Source: Apostichopus leukothele (Eukaryota; Echinodermata; Holothuroidea; Aspidochirotida; Stichopodidae). From it: DNA of 47,687 bases. The position numbers and the translations under genes are program-made. The DNA lies in assembly GCA_010014835.2 (NCBI GenBank), contig JAAAKB020000013.1:1705539-1753225 (forward strand), given 5' to 3'. The notes under the pieces were generated by a model. That model did not search any database. It was not told the DNA's origin and saw only the letters and a program-made list of their open reading frames with translations. Of the stretch, positions 1 through 12,319 are shown piece by piece. Position 1 is the stretch's first letter. Each line of letters begins with the position of its first letter.

Positions 1-1073
1 TCTTCTTACAATGCAAGAAAAAGTTGCAATGACCTATGAAAAGGGTTCACTGTACGGGATGGATCTGAAGGTAATCCAGTTACAAAACTTGGAAATATTT
101 CTTTTTTTTTAAATAGTTTTATTTTAGAAACTGGTTGAAATATCCAAAATAGGTCAGCTTTTTCATAATAAGACCACTTACTTTCAAGTATGAAATATTC
201 TAACATAATTCTCCTGTGTTTTCCTTTCTTATTTATATGCAACACTGTACTTATCTCATCAATGCATGAACATGACATGTATGAAGTGAAACTATGTAAC
301 CTGCTTTGACCAATTTGAAGAAATGTCAGAAAGTGGTTAGGAAATTACAACCTGAATTTTAGTGGAAAACTGTAATTGAACTTCACAGGAAATTTAGAAC
401 TTTTTCTAAGGGTTTGCACACCCACCTGAAGGAAGCTCAATTAACATGGTTAAAGCTTAAACTTAACAACCACAGAGATATATCAATCAAACAGAAATAC
501 TGAGTCAGCAACCCCCTCACTTGTGGACTTCAACCAAGTCTGAACATTTTCAAAGAATTCCCTAAGCCTCTATTTTATCTCTGGACAAGAGAAATTCTGA
601 AGTACAGACACGTGAACTTTTAACTTTACCCTCTTGAAATGAAACACACTTAATATCATGTGATGGCTATACAAATTTACTTCCTGTATTCACACTTTGC
701 ATAGTCAGTCAAGTTCTCAGAACTGTGCCACAAAGCAACGTGATATTCTTGGAGTATGTTGTAATATCATGGATTCTACTCCCCCCCCACTACTACAGTA
801 ACATTTAAACTGAGACTGCTTGTTTTAATCTATCTAATGGAAGAATCCGCCTAATAAGATTTCCAGAAGGAGGATGCCACTCACCGTGCAAGCTAACAGA
901 CTGACAGGCAAATATAGAATCTCAAATTATCGTCAGCGAGAGTAATTTGATTTACTCTTCCCAGCTTTGCTGTGTTTTGCACTTATTGAAAACCGCATAA
1001 ACATGGTTACTTCTTGACAAGATAAAATTTTCTGCTCAAAGAAACAAAAAAAAGAGAAAGATTTTTTTTTTAC

Positions 1074-1294
1074 CTATGACACTTTTGGCAAAAGAACTTT
1101 TCTTGAGAGTAGCCAAGCCTAAGTCACCAATCTTTACGGAGCCGGAGGTTCCTGTTATAAAAATATTGTCACATTTGAGATCTCGATGAATGATCGGTGG
1201 CTGCCTCGTATGAAGAAATAAGAGTCCTTTCAAAATCTGACGACACCAGCTTCTGAGCACCTTCACCTTTAATCCCTTGAACCTTCTCAAGTAC
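1074..1294 (-). CDS. WNK1: WNK kinase, third coding exon (catalytic and activation loops)
   Basis: Residues 317-389 plus one base of Gly390. The acceptor is TTTACTTGTAG|G and the donor ATAG|GTAAAA. The exon contains the catalytic loop HRDLKCDN (Asp354), the DLG magnesium motif (Asp373) and the activation segment SSFAKSVIG. In human WNK1 the two leucines of DLGL bind the inhibitory chloride ion, and both are present here (374 and 376). Ser387 aligns with the activating autophosphorylation site Ser382. The exon expected to start TPEFMAPE is not found between 1 and 1073, so the gene continues off the left edge. Confidence 0.95.
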
Positions 1295-2392
1295 CTACAA
1301 GTAAAAGAAAGGACGGTGAGAATTTATATGTCTCGTCAGACTTTACTCCTGTCCATCCCAGGTCCCTTACCCCCTCTCTTACCCTGCCCCCCCCTCCCAA
1401 AAAAGAAAAGGAAAAATCTAATGAACAAATAGCTTTGTGGGTCACAACAAGATCCCAACTGCAAAGTTTAGTAACCTGGAAGAGATTCACATGTTCTACG
1501 TACTGATAAGATATGTTTAACTTGAACACTTTTGTAGCAGGAAGCAATAACAAAATTGATCCATGCCAGCATAAGGGGAACTTCTCATTTAAGCCCCTTT
1601 CTTCATCACATGTATTATATTGTGCATATATACGTATACAGACAAAACATGAACACAAAGTCATTACCATACTTATACTAATCTATAGCTAAGATGAGTT
1701 GCACGCCATTGCTGAAGAATTAAAGATGATAGAAACTTCACATCAGAAGACCAAATCTATTCTCAAGCTTGTCTAAGAGACAATGGGTACATTTTACCCT
1801 AAAGGTAAACCATCAGACCTTCCCTTATACTCTAATCTTGTAGGATTATCAACTTCCACATTGAGGCAACCTTAACAAAAATTCTAAACTGTCCAAGAGC
1901 CTAGGCAACCAGCTTATTATTATAACAGTCCCTGCATGATATATGTAAAGGCATGATCATAAAGAAACATTCCAACTTGGACCCGAAGCCTACCATGACT
2001 GGTCAACACAGTTGTATTAACAAACCGAGTTTGTTTAGTCACACATGCAGTATCACACATTTTGGCAAAGTCTTGCAATCTTCGCAAATATTACCGTATG
2101 GTAACGGTAGGCTGAGGAAACTTTACTAACTTAATAACAACTTAATTCTAATTTCAGCACCTGTCAGAACTAGTCTGATGATTTTTACATGCGTTCATCA
2201 TAACACACGATGAAGCACATCCGGATACATGTTTATTCCATTTGAAACAAGTTCAGTCTGTAATGATGGAATGGAAACTTGAAGAATGTCGCAATATTTC
2301 TGACATCTCCATCATTTCCATCACAGAGATTTGTAAAAGGACAAAAATAATGAAAAAGAATAGCAAAAGAAAAATAGCAGAGATAGGCTTAC

Positions 2393-2568
2393 GTTTTTAA
2401 GGTACCAGATGTCATGAGTTCTGTGACGAGTACTATGTGTTTCCTTCGAGTTACCCCAATTACTTCCCAGTAGTCGTAGAAGCTCACTATGTTTGGATGA
2501 CTCAATCCTTTCAACATTTCAGCCTCGTCTTTAAAACGGATCCTCTCTGTCTTACTGAGCTTCTTCTC
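2393..2568 (-). CDS. WNK1: WNK kinase, second coding exon (kinase N-lobe)
   Basis: This exon encodes residues 258-315 and two bases of Thr316. The acceptor is TTCTTTGCAG|GAG and the donor AAAAC|GTAAGC. It supplies helix C ([20 protein letters not shown]), the hinge strand IVLVTELM and the start of TSGTLKTYL, all close to human WNK1. Joining it to the exon ending at 26181 in phase 0 gives [11 protein letters not shown], which matches WCELQ-DRKLTK in human WNK1. This frame continuity supports the scaffold join across the N gap at 23587. Relative to human WNK1 there is one extra residue between the FYDxWE segment and IVLV. Confidence 0.95.
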
Positions 2569-5500
2569 CTGCAAAGAAAACAGAATTAGAGAGAAAAAAT
2601 AAGAGACTTTAATTAAAGAGAAATCCTTGAAACAACACCAAAAATATGTAGATATCTGTATTGAGTACTCTTGTACACTTTCTCCCACTTTTTCAACTTA
2701 ATGGATGAAATTGAAAAGTACTAGCTCTTGTGAAATACGTCCCTACATACTTTTGTTTGTGACTACAGTACCAGTGTACAGTATGTATAACAAGAGGAAG
2801 AAATCTTCTCCATGGTTATGAAAATTTAAAACGGTGTTGCAATTTATCAATGTGCTGGTTTCTGTGACAATAGTTAGCATAGACCTAGCTAAAACTGTCA
2901 GAGAATTGGCATTCTGTTAGTAGGGAATGGCTTACTTATATCTCTAACAACAATTTGGTTAAATTTTCACCTGAACTAAATAGAGATTGAAACAAGAGTG
3001 CTGTGTTGTGAGGAGACAGGAAAGTGAGGACAAGAAAAATTATCACATATAACTAATGTCAGGTGAACAAATGCTTTTGCTGAAAATATTTACTGATGAG
3101 TTTCTATCCATGTGATACAACAGACCTTTGTACACTACATACCCTATCCTATATTATATTCTGTCACCAAATGGAGGTGAGTGAATAATTGACGAATTTA
3201 TTTTAATTCTTATCACATCGTGGCAAAAACACTCTTTAGTAGTATAAGCTTCATAGAATCCAATCACTGTAAAATGAGGCAGTGTTATGGGATTTTATTG
3301 TCCAGTAGCTACAGAAACTTGTAGAAGTTGATGAAAGTTGTAATATTACTTTCACAGACAAAAAAGACATCTATTCTATGCAATAAATATTGAAGCTGAA
3401 TTTTCTCATATTTTGTAACATACACCCGAGTACCGGATGACCAAGGATGAACCATAAGCTAGTGTATGATTTCCAAAAAACTTACGTCAATGGTATTGGT
3501 TACATACTGTACTGCAAAATAGACTGAAAGAAGATTACTGTAGCATACTTCACTGTACATGTGATCTTCAAATACAAGGAAATGGAGCCCATAGCCAAGA
3601 TAGGGTGAAAGACAACATCTCACAATTTGTCATGCCCTACCAGCATGAATTAATCCAAAATATTTGCATATTCGTACAGTTCAAGGAACAAATCAACAAT
3701 ATGGTGAGAACAAAAATTAACTTTGCTCTTTACCATTTGAAATTTAACTAGATTAGAGCTTTGTTCTAAAGTGGCACTGTATTGTAACAGAATTTTACTA
3801 TTCAATAATATCAAATATTTACCACTAACAGAATATTTACTTTAAAGGTGTATGGTACCTTGCCTTGAGTAAGGGATTTGAGTCAGTCTGATTGTTTCCC
3901 TTCCATCCCCCGCCCCCTCCACCCTGCCCCCCCCCCCCCCATTTTGGTGTCAGTGGACATTGAAACAAGGTTGGAAGCTTCAAACTGATCACTTCAGAAC
4001 TGATCATTTTCTCATACTCTTATGGAACAGACAAATGACTTGCCAATCTTGCAAGGAAGTTTTATCTTTGATTGAGGAAATGCAAACTAATATTCACTTC
4101 TTAAGCCAACTCTATGCATATATCCCAGTACAAGTAGAACCATACTGTATGCTGGGTAACTTCAAAGGACTTTCAAAAGAAAGGTATCCATTATTGTCTG
4201 AGTAGATTACTTTATCAGGTACAACTCATCAAATATTTACAGCAACTAAAAATTATTTACATTGCGACAAAACCACTACGTATTAAATTATCGCACAAAG
4301 TTTGACATTTTTCACACTAGTCACTTTCCTTCCGTTACACAATTTTGTCTCGTAAAAATAGTACAAAGAAGATGTGCCATGCAACTAAGACTTGCTTTGG
4401 ATTTAGTTTTTTTACAGCACTACATTTCGGTGCGCTTAATATCCGCTGGGTACTTATCTATCCTGACAATCCAATTCTGTGTTGGTAGTTTTATTTATAG
4501 AAATTATGCAGACTGCACTGTGCATATTTCAGTACATAAATATTAGGTTAATGCCTCAGAGCAATTCAACTGAAGGCACAATATTTTAAAGGCAGGATCA
4601 TAAAATTTATCATTCAGTCTTGCTCTGATGCACTGCCAAGCACTAGCACACTTATATGATAGCTTCATGCCAGCATGAGGAAACAGGATTTTTTTCTCTT
4701 TGAAACAAATTAAGATGGGGCCTAAATTGGCCTAATGAACAATAAACTGTGCTTATAAGACATGGGGAACTTCAAATACTGTATGAAACAGACAAAGTGG
4801 TAAAGAAAGCTATCTTGAAGTTGTTTTGAAATCAATGTGGAACTCTCAACAAAAGAAGGATTTGATCGACTTAAGACAGCAGATGAACACACTACAGAAT
4901 AGACTTGTTGTTAAAAAGTCTTAACTTTGCAAATTTCAATGACTTAAGTTTAAACATATATTTAAGTGTCCACAGAAGTTCAATATAAAGTGTTAGAGTA
5001 AAATTGCTTGGCGACTACATAGTTTCTACTAGTGACTATTGTATGGGGGAGTTGATAGTGAAGAGATGAAACTGTGATTCAATATACTAACAGTTTTTAA
5101 CAATGTCTGCAACGAATTCAGTTTACAATGTAGGGCAGATACCCAGTTTCAAAACTTTTGCTATTTACATTGACTTTGTATTTTATCTGATTTGAGAAGG
5201 TTTTTCAGACTTTGCAAAGTTTGATATTACTAAATTTTCAGATAATTTTTTATATTTTACAGGCCTGCCTGCACTTAAACTGAAACATACAGGGTAAACA
5301 TAGTTAGCCTCTTGTAAAATAAGGAATGGAACTGTAAATCAAAGGGCAAGATCAATATTCCAAAGATGTTCACAAAGTTAATAGACACTAAGCTCAATAG
5401 ATTAGTAATATAGTAAATAGTAATAGACCTGTGCAAAAGAGCAAAGGGCAAAGTGTTTCCTTCCCTATCAGTGTGATCACCAAGTGTAATGGAAATGTAA

Positions 5501-7005
5501 TGTTTGATTTCAGCGGTGTCATGTCAATTGCACACATTGTACTCATGTTCTTACTCAATATCTATGACATCTGACATTCATATAAAATTATAAATTCTAA
5601 GAACTCTAAGAATTCTATTACATAAATATACTTGCTGGCAATAACACTTTATTATGAGCACACCTCCATGGACTTAAGCTTTTACATATGAACTCTGCCC
5701 TACAATTACTGTATATTTCAATTCATCAGTCAACTTGTCTTGAATACAATCAAAATGTTGCAAACCATCCCTAAACTACCATATGTAGTACAATTCTGTC
5801 TTCTTCACAACCCATTGTAACACCAACCCTCGCATGGCTCATAAAATATATTTGATTTATAAACTGCCAAGTTTTATTCTTTACAAACACTGTGAATTTT
5901 TTTGTAGAAGCTTTAAATAGTAATATTCTACTCACAACAAGTTACAAATACCACACATACAAATAATATGCCTTTGCTGGTCATATTCAATACCCACACA
6001 CAGGGATTCACACAGGGATTCTACATTCAATAGGTTTGAGCAGACCTATGGTATTAGGAAATACTGTACTACAAAGCATCAACAATTAATGCATAGTCAA
6101 CAAAACTGATGGACAATGTGCATACAGTACTGTAGAAACATTCTGATCTTCAATTTCCTGTTATAATGCAACATTTTCCTTCTTTTTCACTGTGAGTAGA
6201 TATCCATAAATGTTGCACGTCACACACTGGGTATAAACTTTCACCATGGTCCACAAGATCAATGTCGTACCCACAATTGACAGCAGTGTTAATACTTGAC
6301 AACATGATTGCGGAAAACATGTATATAAGGATATGCATAATCAGCCAGGAAAATTTCCAATCTCCTTAATTTAATGCATAGAGTAACCCATTACAGACGC
6401 AACTAAAATGCCCCCACCTACTGGGCATAATAGTCGCTCATAATTTTAAAACACAAACCCAAAAGTTTAATAATCAAAAGGTCGTCACTTAAGACATTCC
6501 AGGAGAAGTTAATGTATTAATTGTGATGTACAGTAAACATGGACTATCTCCTCAGATCTGTTGAGTGAAGCATCATGTTCATTCAACTTTATGGAGAGAC
6601 CACAGAGATTTGAAGCAACTGCACACAAGAATGGGAGGAATGTAGACTGGCCTACATCATAAAGGTGTGATGAGGCCACTAGGGGTAACAGTACAAATGA
6701 AAGTATGACCATCACAAGGCAACTGGTGATCATGTAAACACCAACAGTGATAAACATGTGACTGACACAAAAAAATCCATTCAAACTAAAAAATAAAAGC
6801 TTTTCAAAGTTATGACAACATGATATCATTTCCAGATCCACCTTGGGGAAACAAACAGCTTCTAAGACTAGGATGGCTTGCATAGAAAAAATGAAATAAA
6901 TGCAGCTCTAGACAGTCTACGAAAAAAATTATGTGAAAGCTTAAAGCCACTTTTTGAGTTATTATAGGGCCAATTTTCCTAACTTGCCAAGTTTTATACA
7001 CCAAA

Positions 7006-7602
7006 ACATTGGTCTAATGAGGAAGTACCTTGATCAGAGATCATGCAAAGTTCTTGTACGTGCATTTGTTACTTCAAAAACTAGATTACTTAACTTCTCT
7101 TGTATTTGGACTTCCTGAGTTCCAAATTCGGAAACTTCAAAAGATTCAAAATATTGCAGCACGATATAGTAAAAGGAGCAGAGAGAAGATGTAATACCAC
7201 CCAAATTCTAAAGCATCTTCACTGGCTTCAATCCTATTGACTTTCGAGAAAAGTTCAAAATACTCCTACTTGCATTTCATGCTCATGATTTACAACCGCC
7301 TGTGTATCTCACTAACCTTCTATCATCTTACCTCCCTGTACGCACAATACGTTCGACAAGCAAATCATACCTCTGTGTGCCTAAACCTTGTGTAGAGGCT
7401 TACGGTCTCAGAAGTTATGCTTACTCTGCCCAAAGTCTTTGGAATTACCAGACCATCTTCGAACTTATTCAAATCTATCAACTTTTTAAGAGTTTACTGA
7501 AGACTCATTTTTTCTGTTCTGCATTTCAATGTTGATGCTTTGCAATGGGCAGTTACTCACTTCCTGGAGTGGCACTATATAAATCTACATCATTATTATT
7601 AG
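7006..7602 (+). mobile_element. 5'-truncated, inactive CR1/L2-like LINE
   Basis: Broken frames encode the C-terminal part of a non-LTR reverse transcriptase: NIGLMRKYLDQRS at the start, LPEFQIRKLQKIQNIAARY near 7110-7170, then PPVYLTNLLSSYLPVRTIRS and TSKSYLCVPKP...YGLRSYAYSAQSLWN (7302-7450). These are typical of the region after the catalytic core in CR1/L2-type elements. At least one frameshift (near 7090) and a stop (near 7190) disable it. The 3' end has CTATATAAATCTACATC and an ATT-repeat tail. It lies in the WNK intron downstream of HEMK1. Exact clade is not assigned. Confidence 0.85.
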
Positions 7603-7992
7603 CGACTGACTGTATCAAGCAAAAGTCTGAATGCTTGTCAGTGCTCTGTGCAGCAACACCTAAGAAGCATTATGTCCAGATGTAACCAATATAATCTATT
7701 TTAGTGTTGGTCCTGCTTCACAGTACAAGAATAGGACTAATGTTTCTACAAATTTGAGGCATCATAAAGAAGACTTTGGCTTAGATGCAGAATGGAATTT
7801 TTTTTGGACGCATCGCATGGGAAGAGCACATGTGATGGCATTGCTAGTCTGCAGCATTGCACCATTGGCAAGAGAAAACCAGTACGTTTAAATTTAATTT
7901 CTATTTTAGCCTGATACTTGTTGTCGCATTCAAGTTGCAACCTTGGCTAGGCCAAATTAACCAAGCTGGTGATAGCTAGAGGCAATCCAAAG

Positions 7993-8443
7993 GATGTGCA
8001 CTAGGCTGCAAGTAAGATTACAGTCATGTGTAGATTACCTGAAACACACGGTTTACAATGAACAGTTATGTAGCATTGTGAAGAGACGGTTTAGTTTGTA
8101 CAGTCAGAGCCCAAAGTGAGCATACCACTGGACCAAACATAAGGAACACTGACACACCATTACAAATTTAGGGCTCACTTGGAGCAGAGGCTAGAACTAA
8201 CACGGAGGGAGCTCCCTCGGCCAAAGCAACCGCCAAGATTATAGAGGAAACTTATTATCACTTGGAATCAATTATAAAACATTGATGTGCACTAGGCTGC
8301 AAGTAAGCTTACAGTTTATGTGTAGATGATTGACTGAAACACACGGTTTACAATGAACAGTTATGTAGCATTGTGAAGAGACAACTGGACCAAACATCAG
8401 AAACACTGCCATATCATTTCAAATCAAGGGCAGTCTTGGAGCA
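7993..8443. repeat. Diverged direct repeat, two copies
   Basis: Copies at about 7993-8187 and 8284-8443 share GATGTGCACTAGGCTGCAAG, then GAAACACACGGTTTACAATG, AACAGTTATGTAGCATTGTG, AAGAGAC, CTGGACCAAACAT and CTTGGAGCA. The second copy lacks about 30 bp present in the first. They are offset by about 291 bp. No coding potential seen; it may be a tandem duplication or an element with internal repeats. Confidence 0.8.
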
Positions 8444-8559
8444 AATATAAATAGACAATGTTTTTAATTAACTCCAAGATAGGTTTACTTTCCTAATATT
8501 AGTATGCAACGTTGATGCATGAAGCAAAACATGTTTCTTGTAGTAGCTTTATGACTTCC

Positions 8560-9175
8560 AAATTTTGTTTCTCATTAAATACTGAAAGTTAGATTCTGAA
8601 CACAAAACTGTCACTTGTGTAGCACTGCCATGTATCTTTGCACTTTGTGTACCAACTTTCTTTCTCATTAAATGTACCCAAGGTCTGTGTAAACACTGCC
8701 ATGTATCTTTGCACTTGTGTACCAATTTTCTTTCTCACTAAATGTACACAAGGTCTGTATACAGAAAACTGCTTTACATTTTTGCACTTGTGTACCAACT
8801 TTCTTTCTCATTAAATGTACCCAAGGTCTGTGTACAAACACTGCCATGTATCTTTGCACTTGTGCACCAATTTTCTTTCTCATTAAATGTACACACAAGG
8901 TCTGTATACAGAAAACTGCTTTACATCTTTGCACTTGTGTACTAAGTTTCTTTCTCATTAAATAGTGAAAGGACTATGCATCTCTGAATGCTGCTAAGTA
9001 CATTTTCATTCATGTAGCAAGTTTCCTTCTCATGAAATGTACCCTAAAGGTTCTGAAGACAAAATCTGCTATATTTAGCTTTGCATCTGTGTAGCATATA
9101 TTTCTCTTTCACAGAGCACGGAAGGTACAAATGTTTTGTACACAAAAACTGTTACAGATCTTTGCAATTGTGTGT
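8560..9175. repeat. Minisatellite of 71-75 bp units with alternating subtypes
   Basis: Unit starts (CACTTGTGTACCAA-type) fall at 8641, 8712, 8785, 8857 and 8932, with degenerate units on both flanks. Two subtypes alternate: one with CCCAAGGTCTGTGT and ACACTGCCATGTATC, the other with ACACAAGGTCTGTATACAG and AAAACTGCTTTACAT. Long open frames on both strands here are by-products of the repeat. The array lies just beyond the HEMK1 stop codon. Confidence 0.9.
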
Positions 9176-9510
9176 GACAGAAAAGAGCCTCACCAAGGAT
9201 TGAACTAGTGGTTGTCCTGCAGACAACTTAGGCATTACTGAAGGTTGCCTGAAACATACATAAACTGTTAGCCTCAGAGGAAACCAACCGCAAGGATAAT
9301 TTTGATTACCCCACCTGAACTAAAGGTCATCTCAAATGACTTGACAGCCCTCAAACTTCATCCCACAACCTCCTCCTCATCCCTTTCCCCCTCCTCCAAA
9401 CATTGCTACTAAAACAAACCCAAGCCGTTCCTCTGCTGATCTTGTTGACTTCTTCTGTCCTTCTTGATTCCTGTTTTATAGAATTTCTTCCAGTGTAACC
9501 TTCTCTGATA

Positions 9511-9550
9511 TCACGTGTCACCAACATACTGGAGTTGACAGAACCTGGGT
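9511..9550 (-). CDS. HEMK1: HEMK1, last coding exon with stop codon
   Basis: A 40-nt coding tail found by phase. After the acceptor TTCTTGCTTTAG|A, the frame gives R-PRFCQLQYVGDT-stop, with TGA at 9511-9513. Human HEMK1 ends GRPRFLHIRRSGP, so the PRF motif and the chain length agree. The other frame through this exon stays open longer but has no similarity. The transcript continues into a 3' UTR whose first canonical-type polyadenylation hexamer on this strand (ATTAAA, 8463-8468) lies about 1 kb further on. Confidence 0.85.
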
Positions 9551-10323
9551 CTAAAGCAAGAATAAAAGAATTGAAAATTGAGAGTTTCTGCAATAGATCA
9601 CTTCACTACAGTATTTCAAGGTACACAGTAACAATGTTCTCGGGAATCTATAAAAATTGAAAGATGTATAAATGTGACAGACAGACAACTTACAGATGGA
9701 CAGACAGACAACTAAGTTGCACCTACGAACAATGAAGGTAGTAAAACTAGACTGAACACTGAAGGCATTACCCCTCAAAGATAAACTGTGCAGGAGGGTG
9801 AAACAATGTGGCTAAATTAGTCAGTAATTAATGGTAATAATAAGTAGTAGTTAATGGTGAGTCAGTAATTAATGGGGAGAATGAAAAGGAGGATTGGGGA
9901 GGAAATAACAAGTGAGTGTTGTGAAAGGACAGGACACGAGGAGGGGGTGATGGAAGGGGGTGGAGGAAGAAACTTAAATGGGTCATCAATATTTAATGAA
10001 TACTTCGAAGAGCACATCACAAAATCAACCAAGAACAGTATTATTTAAATTTTGAGTTGAATTATTCCAGATGGACAAAATGTCAAATATTCTCTCATAG
10101 ATTGGTTATAGTCATCAATGCGTCACATTAAAAAGTGTACAAAACTATATCTTTAGTACATCAAAAACAAAAATATTCATGTGATCTTATCTTTCTATCC
10201 ATTTGCCCATTTAGAATGCCAAAGTCAATCCAGATGTTTTCTTATGAACTTGCTTGGATCCTAACGATAGCTTATGCAATCTTTAAAGGCTACATGTTCG
10301 AGAAAGTTCCTTTACGTTATTAC

Positions 10324-10533
10324 CTGTCAGTGAAATCCGGGAAACAGCAAACAAACTGAACGGACAAATCCCGATGTCTCTCCAGCCAATCTTTAAGTAT
10401 CTCAGAATGTCTTGTGTCCGTTTCCAACCAAATGTAGCCGCCAGGTTTCAAGACATGCGGAGAGAGTTTGATGATGTCATAGATGACATCAGCACCGTCA
10501 CGGCCACCATTTAAAGCAGCTGAGTCTTCAAAC
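10324..10533 (-). CDS. HEMK1: HEMK1, seventh coding exon (C-terminal fold)
   Basis: Residues 294-362 with split Lys293 and Arg363. FEDSAALNGGRDGADVIYDI aligns with YEDPAALDGGEEGMDII of human HEMK1, and LKPGGYIWLETDTRH aligns with LKDSGSIFLEVDPRH. The acceptor is CATGTCAG|G and the donor GACAG|GTAATA. No stop or frameshift. Confidence 0.95.
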
Positions 10534-11358
10534 CTGACATGCAGAGAGCAAAAGGACACGAAAATAATCAGTTCTCAAGCTCTGATGTAAATCAAGAGAG
10601 TCGAGAAGGCAATAAGCAGGACAACAGTTTGCATATGTTTCAGTCGGAGGAGAAGAGATGGCAATTTTTTTTTTATTTCAAAGTAATGATCTGTGTAGAC
10701 TATATATATGCTATTAGACAAATTTCAAGAGTTCAAAATGGAGGTGCACAAATTAACTAGAAATTGCAGGCAGACTGTCCCTTTTGCATCCCTGCCAACC
10801 ACACTGCAATAACCATAACCACACTGTGGCTAATCAACATAGCAAGGTACACAATCTTGTTTACAAGGTACTGCAATATCTGCAAAAGGTCCAACGATTA
10901 CGCATCATGTGTGCAACTTATACCATTTGGGCTGTTAGATGTGTAACGGTGAATAATTTATCCGGTATGGCTTTGCAAAATGCTATAAAAAAAATGGTCC
11001 AGTTGCTATACAAGTGTACAGACGTATAGCAGTTTTCTACACAGGAAGTACAATATTCAATGAGAGAAAAAAATTCAGAGCCATCAAACGTCCTACACAA
11101 AATCTGAACACTAACTTATTCCCTATGTAGTGTCTTAAGTCCATTCAGTTTAAGGGTCCTTATGTTGTTAACAGGTATTGCTTATCACTGGTTGTTAAGT
11201 TTTAACTTAACAATACCAGAGGTATGTATTCAAGCTCCGTTTAAGAAGAACATAACAAGCCTTCAGCCAAAAAATCACTTTTACCCAACCCCAAGCTCAC
11301 CCCCTTTAATGTAATTTAATGTTTAAATAACTTTCTTCAACCTGTACTATCCACTTAC

Positions 11359-11517
11359 TTTATCACCTCTGGTTCTAAACCGTCCAAATCCTCTTCAAAG
11401 ATATACGGTGGATTGCTGACAATCAGATCAAACTGTAACTTGCTATTTTCAAGATGTTTTGGTAATCTACATGAGACAGACTCATTGTAGATGTTCAATC
11501 TATCCTGTACACTGTAT
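11359..11517 (-). CDS. HEMK1: HEMK1, sixth coding exon (NPPY catalytic motif)
   Basis: Residues 241-292 with split codons on both sides. Contains FDLIVSNPPYIF; the NPPY tetrapeptide (275-278) binds the target glutamine amide and defines the N5-glutamine/N6-adenine methyltransferase group. EEDLDGLEPEVIK follows, as in family members. The acceptor is GCTTCCCACAG|A and the donor ATAAA|GTAAGT, a strong site. Confidence 0.92.
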
Positions 11518-12254
11518 CTGTGGGAAGCAAGAGATATTAACAGAGATTAACAATCAACATAACAATAGCTTTCAAAGGCCACAATTCATTGTTTAAAATT
11601 CCATTAAAATCTGCATAGCAATTTTGAACTTTATGGGCATAACTTAGTTAAGAATATAGAAGGTGGTAACAAGGGCTATGCATCTGTGCATTTGTGTAAC
11701 AATTGTACTAACTTATGTATTGGGGAGGCTTGCAAGGCCAGGATTTATTGTCTATAAAACAGCTGATGTACAAACCTCTTCCATAACAACATGGAATAAT
11801 AATTCATGTGTGGATATCTAAAGGAATTATTCTTCTAACTGATCGAGGGTCAAAATCTACAGCAATTCCTACGGATGTTTTCTGTTACTAATTCACAGAC
11901 TTGTTTATTTATTTTTTATTTTCTCCTTTCACACACCCTCCCCCCCACTTCCATGCCACTAACTTCTCCATTACTCTTTTGCAGAAAACATACACTTACA
12001 TATTGTTAAATTAAAAACTGTTCCCAATGATGGAAATGTTGATGACAATGATGTGGTTATTGACATTGTTGATTTATATAGCTGAACAACAATTTTTTAA
12101 GACAACATGGGCAGTATCTTTTTTATTTATTATTATTTAATGTTTTGATAAACTACTTATTTGGCAATTCCATCAATCCATGGAGAATCTGGTAACCTTT
12201 GACATTAACTGCTCATTATTATGAGATTTGGGTACTAAGTCACAGAAGTCTAAC

Positions 12255-12319
12255 CTGGCAGCATTTTCTTGGGTTAGTTCGACAGCTTCTTCCAGGACGT
12301 CAAACGCTGTTACATGACT
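12255..12319 (-). CDS. HEMK1: HEMK1, fifth coding exon (motif II)
   Basis: Residues 219-239 plus two bases of Arg240: SHVTAFDVLEEAVELTQENAA. The AFD acidic residue is the ribose-binding position of class I methyltransferases. The acceptor is TTATTTTCAG|AGTC. The donor is the weak GCCAG|GTTAGA. The frame stays open for about 25 more codons past this donor, but only this site joins in phase to the next exon and restores ENAAR-YSVQDRL, matching ENAQRLRLQDR in human HEMK1. Confidence 0.85.

Larger units (their letters stand above)
2569..9510. other. Non-coding stretch: WNK intron, HEMK1 3' flank
   Basis: Apart from the LINE, the direct repeat and the minisatellite listed separately, I see no exon or RNA gene here. 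A poly-C run lies at about 3927-3940. Open frames of 60-124 codons (for example 3960-4205 and 6509-6883) lack recognisable similarity and conserved-looking splice context. Confidence 0.6.

Noticed and set aside
1-278. Possible next WNK exon at the left edge
   Set aside because: The minus-strand frame lacks the expected TPEFMAPE segment; a short PYSE resemblance is followed by a stop.
3960-4546. Two adjacent plus-strand frames that might be a small gene
   Set aside because: No recognised domain, promoter or splice context; sequence composition is that of the intron around it.
8668-8965. Overlapping open frames of 67-96 codons on both strands
   Set aside because: They are produced by the minisatellite; the same peptide motifs repeat with the unit.
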